Shown piece after piece: positions 1 to 7,701 of a stretch of DNA of 39,965 nucleotides; position 1 is the first letter of the stretch; each line of letters starts with the position of its first letter. The notes under the pieces are model-generated. The model was not told the origin of the DNA and made no database searches. It was given only the letters and a program-made list of their open reading frames with translations. The stretch spans positions 1 through 39,965 of the forward strand of contig NZ_CAMVPU010000036.1 of the NCBI RefSeq assembly GCF_947169445.1. The letters run 5' to 3'. This stretch comes from an uncultured Butyrivibrio sp. Its GTDB lineage: Bacteria > Bacillota > Clostridia > Lachnospirales > Lachnospiraceae. The translations under genes and the position numbers were made by a program.

Positions 1-157
1 GCATATTCATAAGAGTTGTTTTTCCACTTCCATTCTCACCAAGAAGAGATAATATCTCGCCCTTATGAACATCGAGATTGACATTGCTATTTGCTGTTAC
101 ATCACCAAAAGACTTTGTAATGCCACGAAGCGATATGGCTACTTCTTTATTTTCCAC
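1..157 (-). CDS. ABC transporter ATP-binding protein, N-terminal part (nucleoside/BMP system), cut by window edge
   Basis: Only the first 52 codons lie in the window. The reading begins VENKEVAISLRGITKSF and contains a Walker A motif, GENGSGKTT, at about residues 40-48, typical of ABC ATPases. The start is a GTG at 157, preceded by AAAGGTGAT about 7 bases upstream; no in-frame ATG fits better. It follows the BMP-family binding lipoprotein on the same strand by 108 bases, which is the usual order for nucleoside importers (binding protein, duplicated ATPase, two permeases). From the context it should energise purine nucleoside uptake. The domain is clear; the substrate is inferred from the neighbour and the upstream riboswitch. 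Confidence 0.88.
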   Translation of the reverse strand, partial: MENKEVAISLRGITKSFGDVTANSNVNLDVHKGEILSLLGENGSGKTTLMNM

Positions 158-195
158 AATTATCACCTTTCAAAATTATCAAATAGGATAAAAAT

Positions 196-245
196 GGGAA
201 ATCTTTGTTGAAGCACATATATACCTGTGCTCACAAAGATTTCCC
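196..245 (-). terminator. Intercistronic hairpin between BMP lipoprotein and ATPase genes
   Basis: GGGAAATCTTTG and CAAAGATTTCCC form a 12-bp stem whose inner part adds AGCACA/TGTGCT. On the minus strand it is followed by ATTTTTATCC. It lies between the binding-protein stop codon and the ATPase ribosome site. It probably acts as a partial terminator or 3'-end stabiliser that makes the lipoprotein more abundant than the downstream components. Confidence 0.7.
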
Positions 246-265
246 AAGATCACATGATGTAATTA

Positions 266-1510
266 TCAATATGCTGTATCAAGAAGTGAAATTCCATCAA
301 TCTGTAAGTCAAAGTAAGGAGCTGAACGGAACTCAGAACCGGATTCTGCAAAATAACCATCTGTGATAACTTCTGTGTCAGCAGTATACTCAGCATCTGT
401 ATCAACATCAGCCATGTAAGATGTAAGTGTCTCACCGTTTACAGTAAATGTAGTTGTATCAAATACATGAAGTGTTCCTGCATTCATAGCTTTTTCAGCC
501 TCTGCTATTGCCTCAGCTGTACCCTCTGCTGCTGCAGTTCCAAGGTCTGTAAGAACAACAGAACCTGTCTCAAGTGTTCCAACCCAGTCAGTAGCAATCT
601 CTTTTTTGTTTGCTACAGCGTCGATGATATATGCAAAATATGGTGCCCAATCAATTCTTGAAGAAACAATAAATGTGTTAGGGCAAGCTGATGCTGTGCT
701 TCCGTTGTAGGAAATGTCAGGCACACCAGCCTTCTCACATGCTGTAGGAGCACCCATTGAATCGGCATGCTGAGAAAGAAGAACGCAGCCATCTTCAATA
801 AGCTTGTTAGCACCTTCCTTTTCAGCTGTCTCGTCGTACCATGAACCTGTAAAGGTTACTTCCATTGTAGCTGTTGGGCATACAGAACGAGCGCCAAGGA
901 AGAATGATGTATAACCGGAAATAACTTCTGCATATGTGTAAGCTCCAACATAACCAATCTTAGTCTGGTCTGCTGTGATATCTCCATTTGCAATCATTTC
1001 GTTGAGCTTCATTCCTGCAGCAATACCTGCAAGATAACGTCCCTCATAAATTGTAGCGAAAGCGTTGTGGTAATTGGAAAGGCCCTCTGTATGTGCCTTA
1101 GTACCTGTTGCATGGCAGAACTGAACTTCAGGATATTCCTTAGCTGCCTCAATCATGTAATCTTCATGACCAAATGAATCAGCAAATACTATATCGCAGC
1201 CTGCATCCGCAAGTTCACAGGCAGCCTCATAACACTCCTGTCCCTCAGGGATATTTGTCTTGAGCATGTATTCAACACCTGCTGCCTCGCAAGCCTGTGT
1301 AGCGCCGTTGATAAAGTTGAGATCGTATGTTGAATTCTCATCGTGTAAAAATATAAAACCAACCTTTACATCTGATGAAGCTGTCTGTGCAGCCTCTGTG
1401 CCAGTAGACTCAGAAACTTTTTCTGTTTCTGCTGTGCTTGAACAGGCAGATAACGCCATTACCATTGTGGCAGCAAGAACTGCTGATACTACTTTTTTAA
1501 TCTTTTTCAT
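266..1510 (-). CDS. BMP-family ABC transporter substrate-binding lipoprotein (purine nucleoside type)
   Basis: This 414-residue protein starts with a lipoprotein signal peptide (MKKIKKVVSAVLAATMVMAL) ending in the lipobox LSAC, so it should be anchored outside the membrane. The mature part is a Bmp/TmpC (PnrA-like) periplasmic-binding fold: KVGFIFLHDENSTYDLNFINGA near residue 50, ADSFGHEDYM, a KIGYVGAYTYAEVISGYTSF segment and LLSQHADSMG in the middle. Members of this family bind purine nucleosides or, in related cases, other small ligands. The ATG at 1510 has GGGAGGAAG just upstream. A guanine-class riboswitch precedes the gene and the ABC ATPase follows it, which supports a purine nucleoside substrate. 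That substrate is an inference, not read from the binding site. Confidence 0.9.
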   Translation of the reverse strand: MKKIKKVVSAVLAATMVMALSACSSTAETEKVSESTGTEAAQTASSDVKVGFIFLHDENSTYDLNFINGATQACEAAGVEYMLKTNIPEGQECYEAACELADAGCDIVFADSFGHEDYMIEAAKEYPEVQFCHATGTKAHTEGLSNYHNAFATIYEGRYLAGIAAGMKLNEMIANGDITADQTKIGYVGAYTYAEVISGYTSFFLGARSVCPTATMEVTFTGSWYDETAEKEGANKLIEDGCVLLSQHADSMGAPTACEKAGVPDISYNGSTASACPNTFIVSSRIDWAPYFAYIIDAVANKKEIATDWVGTLETGSVVLTDLGTAAAEGTAEAIAEAEKAMNAGTLHVFDTTTFTVNGETLTSYMADVDTDAEYTADTEVITDGYFAESGSEFRSAPYFDLQIDGISLLDTAY

Positions 1511-1564
1511 ATCTTCCTCCCTTTTTTTTACCGAGCACTGGTCATTTGTAAGGATGGATTACCT

Positions 1565-1605
1565 ATGATATCTTGAATGAATCATTCAAGATATCATGCT
1601 TTTTT
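1565..1605 (+). terminator. 33-bp near-perfect palindrome with downstream T run
   Basis: The sequence at 1565-1597 is a near-perfect palindrome (ATGATATCTTGAATGA facing TCATTCAAGATATCAT). On the plus strand it is followed by GCTTTTTT, so it resembles a plus-strand terminator. On the minus strand it lies in the BMP-gene leader, between the riboswitch terminator and the ribosome site, without a T run, and could serve as a 5' stabilising hairpin. No plus-strand gene leads into it. Confidence 0.5.
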
Positions 1606-1609
1606 GAAC

Positions 1610-1642
1610 AAAAATAAAAGCGTAGAACTCATGCTTCTACGC
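1610..1642 (-). terminator. Riboswitch expression-platform terminator
   Basis: On the minus strand GCGTAGAA-GCATGAG-TTCTACGC forms an 8-bp hairpin followed by TTTTATTTTTG. It sits about 60 bases downstream of the guanine aptamer and upstream of the BMP gene, the standard arrangement for a ligand-induced terminator (genetic OFF switch). Confidence 0.85.
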
Positions 1643-1700
1643 CTATCTGATCTGATAACTTCAACAATTAATATATAACCGTTGTATATGCATCAAACAC

Positions 1701-1767
1701 TCGATAGTCCGGTAATTTACGGTAACCGGGTAGAAACATCAAATCCATATCATTTGACCTATATCGA
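1701..1767 (-). promoter_or_regulatory. Purine riboswitch aptamer, guanine/hypoxanthine class
   Basis: Read on the minus strand, the element shows every hallmark of the purine aptamer. P1 is TCGATA/TATCGA. P2 is TCAAAT/ATTTGA closing the loop GATATGG. J2/3 is GTTTCTACC. P3 is CGGTTA/TTACCG closing the loop CCGTAAA. J3/1 is GACTAT. The specificity base in J3/1 (position 74 in xpt numbering) is C, which predicts guanine or hypoxanthine rather than adenine, and J2/3 has the canonical U at position 51, which argues against the deoxyguanosine variant. A terminator follows and a BMP-family transporter gene is controlled, so purine sufficiency should shut off uptake. Confidence 0.93.
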
Positions 1768-1781
1768 TAAAATACCCGCTA

Positions 1782-1810
1782 ATATTAGCAAAGAAAAATC
1801 AATTTTTCAA
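1782..1810 (-). promoter_or_regulatory. Sigma-A promoter for riboswitch-BMP transporter operon
   Basis: TTGAAA (1805-1810) and TAATAT (1782-1787) are separated by exactly 17 bases on the minus strand. The predicted start lies just upstream of riboswitch helix P1, as expected for a leader beginning with the aptamer. Confidence 0.75.
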
Positions 1811-1852
1811 GCTTTTTTTAATTCTTTAATCAGAATTGCTCGGCACGGCGCA

Positions 1853-1888
1853 GTTACTGGAGGGAGCTGCAAGCGAGTGAACAGTAAC
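1853..1888. repeat. 36-bp dispersed repeat, copy 1
   Basis: The element begins GTTACTG and ends CAGTAAC, giving 7-bp inverted termini. It matches the sequence at 35176-35211, in the opposite orientation, at 34 of 36 positions. This copy lies between two divergent promoters (BMP operon and the short orphan gene) and encodes nothing obvious here. Confidence 0.8.
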
Positions 1889-1894
1889 GACTTT

Positions 1895-1923
1895 TTGCCA
1901 CAATATTTTTTCCTTCGTATAAA
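1895..1923 (+). promoter_or_regulatory. Promoter of the short orphan gene
   Basis: TTGCCA (1895-1900) and TATAAA (1918-1923) are spaced by 17 bases. The promoter starts 7 bases after the 36-bp repeat and leads into the 60-codon gene at 1959. Confidence 0.6.
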
Positions 1924-1958
1924 AGAATGAAAAACAATAATAAGGGGGCTTTTTTAGA

Positions 1959-2141
1959 ATGAAAAAATTTAATGACGTACTCAGAACCGAATGCAAAAAT
2001 GCAGAAACTGCTGACACTGCTTCACAGACAAGTAGCGTAGCACTGGAGAAAAAACTTGAATCCTTTGGTGCTCTGTCTGCTATATCTTACATAAGAAAAA
2101 GTTCATTATTTTTGAACAAAAGATGCGCATTTACTATTTAA
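1959..2141 (+). CDS. Small orphan protein of unknown function
   Basis: This 60-residue reading begins MKKFNDVLRTECKNAETADT. It is polar and Ser/Thr/Ala-rich in its first half, basic near the end, and has no membrane segment, signal peptide or recognisable motif. The case for a real gene is the arrangement: a TTGCCA-17-TATAAA promoter, an AAGGGGG ribosome site 10 bases before the ATG, and a strong terminator 27 bases after the stop. It is the only gene in its transcription unit. I do not recognise the family. It could instead be a leader of a small RNA, so coding is likely but not certain. Confidence 0.5.
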   Translation: MKKFNDVLRTECKNAETADTASQTSSVALEKKLESFGALSAISYIRKSSLFLNKRCAFTI

Positions 2142-2167
2142 TCGAAAATTCTACTTTAAGATTAAAA

Positions 2168-2228
2168 AAATACTAAGAGCCCATCCAAATCAATCAAACT
2201 GTTGGATTTGGATGGGCTCTTAGTATTT
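2168..2228. terminator. Bidirectional terminator between orphan gene and dapL
   Basis: A roughly 22-bp stem pairs AAATACTAAGAGCCCATCC with GGATGGGCTCTTAGTATTT. It has T runs on both sides when read on either strand, so it ends the plus-strand orphan gene and the minus-strand dapL gene, whose stop codon lies at its edge. Confidence 0.9.
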
Positions 2229-3441
2229 ATAGCTTACGTATTCTGTCAACAGCAGCTATAGTATTCTCCCTGCTGCCAAAAGCTGTGAGTCTGAAGTAAT
2301 GCTCACCGTGTGGTCCAAAGCCTGATCCAGGAGTACCAACAACGTTAACCTTTTCAAGAAGGTAGTCAAAAAACTCCCAGCTGGTCATGTTATTCGGAGT
2401 GCGAAGCCAGATATATGGGGCATTTACACCTCCGTATACTTCAAAGCCGGCTTCCTTTAAACCATTATAAATGTATCTTGCATTTTCCAGATAATATGCA
2501 ATCTGCTCTTTTATCTGAGCTCTTCCTTCAGGCTTGTAGCAGGCTTCCCCGGCTCTCTGGATAATGTAAGGTGCACCGTTGTACTTGGTTCCATGTCTTC
2601 TTGCCCAAAGAGGCCAGAGCTTTTCTCCGCCTGCCTCAAGGTCTTTTGGAATAACGGTAAAACCAAGTCGAAGACCTGTAAATCCTGCTGTCTTGGAAAA
2701 AGATCTGAACTCTATTGCGCACTCTTTTGCCCCTTCACATTCATAGATGCTGTGTGGAATTCCTTCCTCTGTGATAAAAGATTCATAAGCGGCATCGTAG
2801 AGAATTATTGAACCATTCTTTCTTGCATAGTCCACCCACTGCTGAAGCCTGTCTTTTTTGATAACAGCACCTGTAGGGTTATTAGGAAAGCACAGATAGA
2901 TAAGATCCGGAACTTCACTGGGAAAATCAGGCGTAAAATCATTTTCCTTGGTGCAGGGCATGTAGATAACGTCATTAAATCCTTCAGTTATATCATCGTA
3001 CTCACCGGTTCTTCCTGCCATTACATTTGAATCAACATACACAGGATAAACCGGATCACAAACAGCAATCCTATTATCTTCTCCAAAAATTTCCTGGATA
3101 TTACTGCAATCTCCCTTTGCTCCGTCTGACACGAATATCTCATCAGGAGAGATGTCGCAGCCCCTTGCCTTAAAATCATTTTCGGAAATGGCAGTTCTAA
3201 GAAAATCATAGCCAAGATCAGGAGCGTAACCTCTAAAAGTCTCCTCTGCTCCCATCTCATCAACTGCCGCATGGAGGGCACTGATAATTGCTGGTGCTAT
3301 TGGCCTTGTAACATCACCAATTCCAAGCCTTATGACTTCCTTATCAGGATTTGCAGCCTGATAATTTCTTACTTTTTCTCCGATTCTTGAAAAAAGATAG
3401 CTTCCCTGAAGCCTTAAATAATTCTTATTGATCGATGCCAT
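2227..3441 (-). CDS. dapL: LL-diaminopimelate aminotransferase
   Basis: This 404-residue class I/II PLP aminotransferase converts tetrahydrodipicolinate directly to LL-diaminopimelate using glutamate, for lysine and peptidoglycan synthesis. Diagnostic DapL features are the N-terminus INKNYLRLQGSYLFSRI, the glycine-rich IRLGIGDVTRPI, FRGYAPDLGYDFLR, CFPNNPTGAV and the cofactor lysine in SFSKTAGFTGLRLGF (about Lys250). The start at 3441 (MASINKNY) is preferred over an ATG 30 bases upstream because GAGGAG lies 8 bases before it. The length matches the family. It is a single-gene unit with its own promoter and a leader hairpin, and it diverges from the trp T-box operon. Confidence 0.95.
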   Translation of the reverse strand: MASINKNYLRLQGSYLFSRIGEKVRNYQAANPDKEVIRLGIGDVTRPIAPAIISALHAAVDEMGAEETFRGYAPDLGYDFLRTAISENDFKARGCDISPDEIFVSDGAKGDCSNIQEIFGEDNRIAVCDPVYPVYVDSNVMAGRTGEYDDITEGFNDVIYMPCTKENDFTPDFPSEVPDLIYLCFPNNPTGAVIKKDRLQQWVDYARKNGSIILYDAAYESFITEEGIPHSIYECEGAKECAIEFRSFSKTAGFTGLRLGFTVIPKDLEAGGEKLWPLWARRHGTKYNGAPYIIQRAGEACYKPEGRAQIKEQIAYYLENARYIYNGLKEAGFEVYGGVNAPYIWLRTPNNMTSWEFFDYLLEKVNVVGTPGSGFGPHGEHYFRLTAFGSRENTIAAVDRIRKL

Positions 3442-3492
3442 ACTTGTTTCTCCTCTATTACAAACATTCATTACTTCACAAAAATGCGCAAA

Positions 3493-3520
3493 GGCGCCTT
3501 AGAGTAATCTCTAAGACGCC
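3493..3520 (-). terminator. Leader hairpin of dapL, possible attenuator
   Basis: GGCGTCTTAGAG-ATTA-CTCTAAGGCGCC on the minus strand forms a 12-bp stem with one mismatch, followed by TTTGCGCATTTTTG. It lies about 15 bases after the predicted dapL transcription start and about 50 bases before the gene. No lysine riboswitch sequence is present, so what would control it is unknown. Confidence 0.5.
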
Positions 3521-3540
3521 CTTGTCTTTGACTAAATAGG

Positions 3541-3569
3541 ATTGTATGCCATGGAAACTTTCATGTCAA
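3541..3569 (-). promoter_or_regulatory. dapL promoter
   Basis: TTGACA (3564-3569) and TACAAT (3541-3546) on the minus strand are separated by 17 bases, a near-consensus housekeeping promoter. Confidence 0.75.
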
Positions 3570-3617
3570 GGAATCACTTCATAATCACTTATTAATGATT
3601 AAATTGTTTAAAATACA

Positions 3618-3648
3618 GTTGACATATAAAGGTCAACTATTGTAAATT
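3618..3648 (+). promoter_or_regulatory. trp operon promoter with inverted repeat
   Basis: TTGACA (3619-3624) is followed after 18 bases by TAAATT (3643-3648), preceded by TG in an extended -10 position. The -35 box lies inside the inverted repeat GTTGAC-8-GTCAAC (3618-3637), which could be an operator for an unknown repressor. Transcription would enter the T-box leader. Confidence 0.55.
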
Positions 3649-3699
3649 ATCTTTAACTGAATACCGCTTTAAACCAATGAAGGAGATGAGTATCTTTTC

Positions 3700-3999
3700 A
3701 TGATTCCTCACAGAGAGCTGCGGTTGCTGAAATGCAGCAGGATGTTGATAAGAGAATGGCCTCCCGAGGGCGCAGGGAAATGCTGATTACAAGTTCAGCA
3801 GAGTATCTGGCGACGTATGGCACACGTCAGTTGCCGGGGATATGATGTATCCTGTAGCATGACGATAAGTTACGCAGCAGTTAACCGTATCCTGACAAGA
3901 GCATAGGTTTTGCCTATGAATTCAAGGTGGCACCGCGGAATCTTTTTTAAGAATTTTCGTCCTTGATGGAAACTTATAGTTTCTATCAAGGATTTTTTT
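3700..3999 (+). promoter_or_regulatory. tRNA-Trp-sensing T-box leader
   Basis: The leader starts with the T-box stem I signature CAGAGAGCTGCGGTTGCTG and has the conserved T-box sequence AAGGTGGCACCGCGG at 3924-3938. The specifier is read as TGG at 3757-3759 within GAGAATGGCC, a tryptophan codon. The bulge TGGC would pair with a GCCA acceptor end, consistent with a G discriminator base in tRNA-Trp. A terminator stem, TCCTTGATGGAAAC facing GTTTCTATCAAGGA (3960-3992) plus TTTTTTT, closes the leader. Uncharged tRNA-Trp should favour the antiterminator and transcription of trpEG. The specifier assignment rests on position and on the downstream genes. Confidence 0.93.
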
Positions 4000-4041
4000 G
4001 TGTAATAAATCTCCTTGATAGAACAGTACAAGGAGGCTATC

Positions 4042-5532
4042 ATGCATTACTACCCAGATTTAGACACTATCAGACAATATGCCGAAAGCGGCGATTATGA
4101 CATCGCTCCGGTAAGTCTTGAGCTACTCTCAGACTTCACAACTCCCATCGAAGTCATGAGAAAGCTCAAAAAAGTTTCAACACATTGTTACATGCTCGAA
4201 TCAGCACAGGCCAATGAAAAATGGGGAAGGTATTCTTTTCTTGGCTACGAACCAAAGCTCCTTATCACCTGTTCTGACGGACACATGACTATTGGCGATA
4301 AGACCTTTGACACCAAGGATCCTTCTGCCCACATCAGAGAAGTAATGGCCTGCCACAGAAGTCCCAAGATAAAAGAGCTTCCTACCTTCACCGGTGGTCT
4401 TGTAGGCTATTTTTCCTATGATTATCTTACCTACTCAGAACCCACAGCCAAGGTAGATGTTAATGACACAGATGAGTTCAAAGACGTAGATCTCATGCTG
4501 TTTGACAAGGTTATTGCCTTTGATAATGTAAGACAGAAGATTGTCCTTATTGGAAACGTAAGCCTTCATTCAGACGCTCCGTCCTCATCAGATACTCTTT
4601 CCAGGAACTACGAAAAAGCAACCGGTGAGCTCGAAGCCATCAAGTCTCTCCTTATTAACGGTGAAAAAGAAATAGAGCCCAAGGGAAAGCTTCTTAGCGA
4701 TATCAAACCGCTGTTTAATAAGGAACAGTACTCCGACATGGTAGTGCGTGCCAAGAAGCACATATTTGAAGGAGATATCTTCCAGATAGTTCTGTCCAAC
4801 TACCTTACAGCCGATTATGAAGGAAGCCTTTTTAACACCTACAGGCGCCTTAGGACCATCAATCCTTCACCTTATATGTTCTATTTTTCCGGAACAGATG
4901 TGGAACTTGCGGGTGCTTCTCCTGAGACCCTTGTTAAGCTTGAAGACGGCGTCCTTCACACCTTCCCTCTTGCCGGCACCAGAAAACGCGGCGCCACAGA
5001 AGACGAGGATAAAAAGCTGGAAAAAGAGCTTCTTGCCGATGAAAAAGAGCTGGCTGAGCACAACATGCTGGTAGACCTTGGCCGTAATGACCTTGGAAAA
5101 ATCAGCACCTTTGGCACAGTGGAAGTTGAAAAGCTTCACTCCATCGAGCGTTTTTCACACGTTATGCACATTGGTTCCACAGTACGAGGACTCATTCGTC
5201 CGGATAAAGATGCCCTTGATGCAATTGAAGCAGTTCTTCCTGCAGGAACACTTTCAGGTGCTCCCAAGATCAGAGCATGCCAATTGATAGGAGAACTCGA
5301 GAACAACAAGCGCGGCGTTTACGGCGGCGCTGTAGGGTACATAGACTTCTCCGGAAACATGGATGTATGTATCGCAATCCGCCTGTTATACAAGAAAAAC
5401 GGCAAAGTCTTCGTAAGAAGCGGCGCCGGAATTGTTGCAGATTCAGATCCTGCCAAAGAGTACGAAGAATGCATCAACAAAGCAAAAGCAGCCCTTACAG
5501 CACTTGAGGCATCTATGGAGGATGAGACATGA
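4042..5532 (+). CDS. trpE: Anthranilate synthase component I
   Basis: This 496-residue chorismate-utilising enzyme makes anthranilate from chorismate using ammonia delivered by TrpG. Visible family motifs include the allosteric-region YMLESAQANEKWGRYSFLG, then PSPYMFYF, LAGTRKRGATEDED, LVDLGRNDLGKI, LPAGTLSGAPKIRA and GVYGGAVGYIDFSG in the C-terminal catalytic half. Length and motifs favour TrpE over PabB, and the Trp T-box confirms the pathway. The start at 4042 (MHYYPDLDT) is chosen over an ATG 27 bases upstream because AAGGAGG lies 5 bases before it. It overlaps trpG by 4 bases (ATGA), so the two are translationally coupled. Confidence 0.96.
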   Translation: MHYYPDLDTIRQYAESGDYDIAPVSLELLSDFTTPIEVMRKLKKVSTHCYMLESAQANEKWGRYSFLGYEPKLLITCSDGHMTIGDKTFDTKDPSAHIREVMACHRSPKIKELPTFTGGLVGYFSYDYLTYSEPTAKVDVNDTDEFKDVDLMLFDKVIAFDNVRQKIVLIGNVSLHSDAPSSSDTLSRNYEKATGELEAIKSLLINGEKEIEPKGKLLSDIKPLFNKEQYSDMVVRAKKHIFEGDIFQIVLSNYLTADYEGSLFNTYRRLRTINPSPYMFYFSGTDVELAGASPETLVKLEDGVLHTFPLAGTRKRGATEDEDKKLEKELLADEKELAEHNMLVDLGRNDLGKISTFGTVEVEKLHSIERFSHVMHIGSTVRGLIRPDKDALDAIEAVLPAGTLSGAPKIRACQLIGELENNKRGVYGGAVGYIDFSGNMDVCIAIRLLYKKNGKVFVRSGAGIVADSDPAKEYEECINKAKAALTALEASMEDET

Positions 5533-6164
5533 TACTACTTATTGATAACTATGACAGCTTTTCCTATAACCTTTATCAGATGATCGGAGATATCCTGGCC
5601 CATGGAAAGGATGCTTCCGGCAGTACATCTAAAGCATCAGCTTCTGCCGCTGAGCAGTTCAAAGTAATCCGAAACGACGAGCTCACCGTTTCAGAGATCA
5701 GAGAACTGGCGCCATCAAAAATCATTATTTCTCCTGGACCTGGACGTCCTGAAGATGCCGGTGTCATCATTGACGTTGTTAAAGAGCTTGGAAAAGACAT
5801 TCCTATCCTCGGAGTCTGCCTCGGACACCAGGCGATCTGCGCAGCCTTTGGCGGGACAATAACCTATGCTAAAGAACTTATGCACGGCAAACAATCTGTA
5901 GTTACGTTTGATACCTCCTGCCCTGTTTTTTCCAACCTTGAAAAAGAAGGCGCTGTTGCAAGATACCACTCTCTTGCTCTGGATCCCAACACTCTTCCTG
6001 ATTGTCTTAAGGTGACTGCCACCACCAAGGATGGTGAGATCATGGCTGTTTCACACAAGGACTATCAGATTTACGGTATGCAGTTCCATCCCGAATCAAT
6101 ACTTACACCAATGGGAAAAAAGATGTTGCAAAGCTTTATTGACATCACTGCCCAAAATAAATAA
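5529..6164 (+). CDS. trpG: Anthranilate synthase component II, glutamine amidotransferase
   Basis: This class I glutamine amidotransferase hydrolyses glutamine and passes ammonia to TrpE. It has the oxyanion motif SPGPGRPEDAG, the nucleophile Cys in GVCLGHQAI and the His-Glu pair in QFHPES. At 211 residues it is about 20 longer than usual. The excess is a Ser/Ala-rich insert at about residues 27-41 (GKDASGSTSKASASAAE), between the first helix and the next strand, probably a surface loop. The gene overlaps trpE by 4 bases. The remaining trp genes (trpD, C, F, B, A) do not follow, so they must lie elsewhere. Confidence 0.95.
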   Translation: MILLIDNYDSFSYNLYQMIGDILAHGKDASGSTSKASASAAEQFKVIRNDELTVSEIRELAPSKIIISPGPGRPEDAGVIIDVVKELGKDIPILGVCLGHQAICAAFGGTITYAKELMHGKQSVVTFDTSCPVFSNLEKEGAVARYHSLALDPNTLPDCLKVTATTKDGEIMAVSHKDYQIYGMQFHPESILTPMGKKMLQSFIDITAQNK

Positions 6165-6182
6165 CATATATTTATACGTGGC

Positions 6183-6233
6183 AAAGGCGCCAAAGCAGAG
6201 ACAATTCTGTCACTGTTTTGTGCGCCCTTTTTT
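6183..6233 (+). terminator. Terminator after trpEG, immediately before glnA
   Basis: AAAGGCGC and GCGCCCTTT pair around an inner GACA-ATTC-TGTC hairpin, followed by TTTTTT. Only 39 bases separate it from the glnA start, which leaves little room for a separate glnA promoter unless TATAAA at its 3' edge is the -10 box. Confidence 0.75.
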
Positions 6234-6272
6234 ATAAAATATGATCAGCCCAAATTATCCATGGAGGTTAAA

Positions 6273-7607
6273 ATGAGCAAATATACAAAAGAAGATATTT
6301 TTCAGATTGTTGAAGATGAGGATGTAGCTTTTATCAGGCTCCAGTTCTGTGATCTTTTCGGTGTTCCCAAGAACATCGCAATTCCATCAAGCCAGCTTGA
6401 AAAAGCACTTAATAATGAGTGTATGTTTGATGGCATATCTATAGATGGCTTTACCAGAGATGATGAAAGCGATATGTATCTGTATCCCGATCTCGACAGC
6501 TTTGAAATCTATCCCTGGAGACCACAGGCCGGCAAGGTTGCCAGAATGTTCTGCAACGTATATACCTCAGACAACAAGCCATTTTCAGGAGATCCCAGAA
6601 GCATTCTTCAGAAAGTGCTAAATAAGGCTAAGGACCTTGGTATCAACTTTAAGGTCAATCCACGCCTTGAGTTCTTTTTGTTTGACTATGATGACAACGG
6701 AAATCCTACTGCTTCCACCAAGGAAAGAGCAGGATATTTTGATGTAGCTCCTCTTGATCAGGGTGAAAATGTAAGAAGGGAGATCATTCTTAACCTGGAG
6801 GAAATGGGCTTTAATATCTCATCCTCTCATCACGAAATAGCTCCTGCCCAGCATGAGATCCAGTTTGATGAAGAGGATGCGCTTCGCACAGCAGACATGA
6901 TCATGACCTTCAGGATGGCTGTAAAGACAATTGCCAAGAAGCACGGTCTTTACGCTACCTTTATGCCAAAGCCTGTTGAAGGTATCAGCGGTTCTGGTAT
7001 GCACCTTAGTTTCCTTGCTCAGGATAATGATGGCAAAAATGTCTTTGTAGCTGAAGATGGAAGTCTGTCAGTAACAGCCAAGTACTTCATCGCAGGAGTC
7101 CTTGCACATGCAAAGGGAATGACGCTCATTACAAATCCTATTGTAAATTCCTATAAGCGACTCGTACCCGGTTTTGATGCACCGGTGAATATTTCCTGGT
7201 CTTCTACTTCAAACGGCAGAAGTGCCCTTATCCGCATTCCTTCCAGAAAGGGAGACGCTACCAGAATTGAGGTCAGAAACCCTGATGCTACCTGCAATCC
7301 ATATCTTGCCATCGCTCTTATCCTTGCTGCAGGTATTGAGGGCATTTCACAAAAACTCACTCCACCTGCTGAGCTCACAGAGACTATAAAGGGTATCTCT
7401 TTTGACCAGACAAATGCTTCAAACGTAGATATTCTCCCAATGACTCTTGGAGAAGCCATTAATGCATTCAGAGGAGATTCATTTGGAAAAGAGGTCTTAA
7501 GTGAGTCTGTTTATCAGAAGATCCTTGATGCCAAAAAAGCTGAGTGGAAAGAGTTCCGTACCTGTATAACAAAATGGGAAATTGATAAATATCTCAACAA
7601 TTTCTGA
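6273..7607 (+). CDS. glnA: Glutamine synthetase, type I-alpha
   Basis: This 444-residue enzyme makes glutamine from glutamate, ammonia and ATP as a dodecamer. Recognisable motifs are FCDLFGVPKNI near the N-terminus, NPRLEFFLFD, SSHHEIAPAQHEI (metal and substrate ligands), GSGMHLSFL, and the ATP/glutamate site NSYKRLVPGFDAPVNISW. The length fits the GSI-alpha group of Firmicutes, which is controlled by feedback inhibition rather than adenylylation. The start at 6273 is set by GGAGGT 5 bases upstream; an ATG 12 bases earlier lies inside that ribosome site. It sits between trpEG, whose product consumes glutamine, and an ANTAR regulator. Confidence 0.96.
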   Translation: MSKYTKEDIFQIVEDEDVAFIRLQFCDLFGVPKNIAIPSSQLEKALNNECMFDGISIDGFTRDDESDMYLYPDLDSFEIYPWRPQAGKVARMFCNVYTSDNKPFSGDPRSILQKVLNKAKDLGINFKVNPRLEFFLFDYDDNGNPTASTKERAGYFDVAPLDQGENVRREIILNLEEMGFNISSSHHEIAPAQHEIQFDEEDALRTADMIMTFRMAVKTIAKKHGLYATFMPKPVEGISGSGMHLSFLAQDNDGKNVFVAEDGSLSVTAKYFIAGVLAHAKGMTLITNPIVNSYKRLVPGFDAPVNISWSSTSNGRSALIRIPSRKGDATRIEVRNPDATCNPYLAIALILAAGIEGISQKLTPPAELTETIKGISFDQTNASNVDILPMTLGEAINAFRGDSFGKEVLSESVYQKILDAKKAEWKEFRTCITKWEIDKYLNNF

Positions 7608-7631
7608 TGACATCTTGAAACATGTTCTAAT

Positions 7632-7656
7632 GAAATCCGCAGCTAGTGTGGATTTC
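7632..7656 (+). other. Hairpin between glnA and ANTAR gene
   Basis: GAAATCCGCA-GCTAG-TGTGGATTTC forms a 10-bp stem with one G-U pair and a 5-base loop. No T run follows, so it is not an obvious terminator. Its loop lacks the AnnGnn hexaloop pattern expected of ANTAR targets. It may be an mRNA processing or stability element. Confidence 0.45.
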
Positions 7657-7701
7657 TAATCATACCTACCAGAATACACCAAGATTGTTGAGGTAATTTT
7701 T

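Noticed and set aside
1682..1930. Plus-strand open frame of 82 codons
   Set aside because: It runs antisense through the guanine riboswitch, promoter and repeat, and has no ribosome site.
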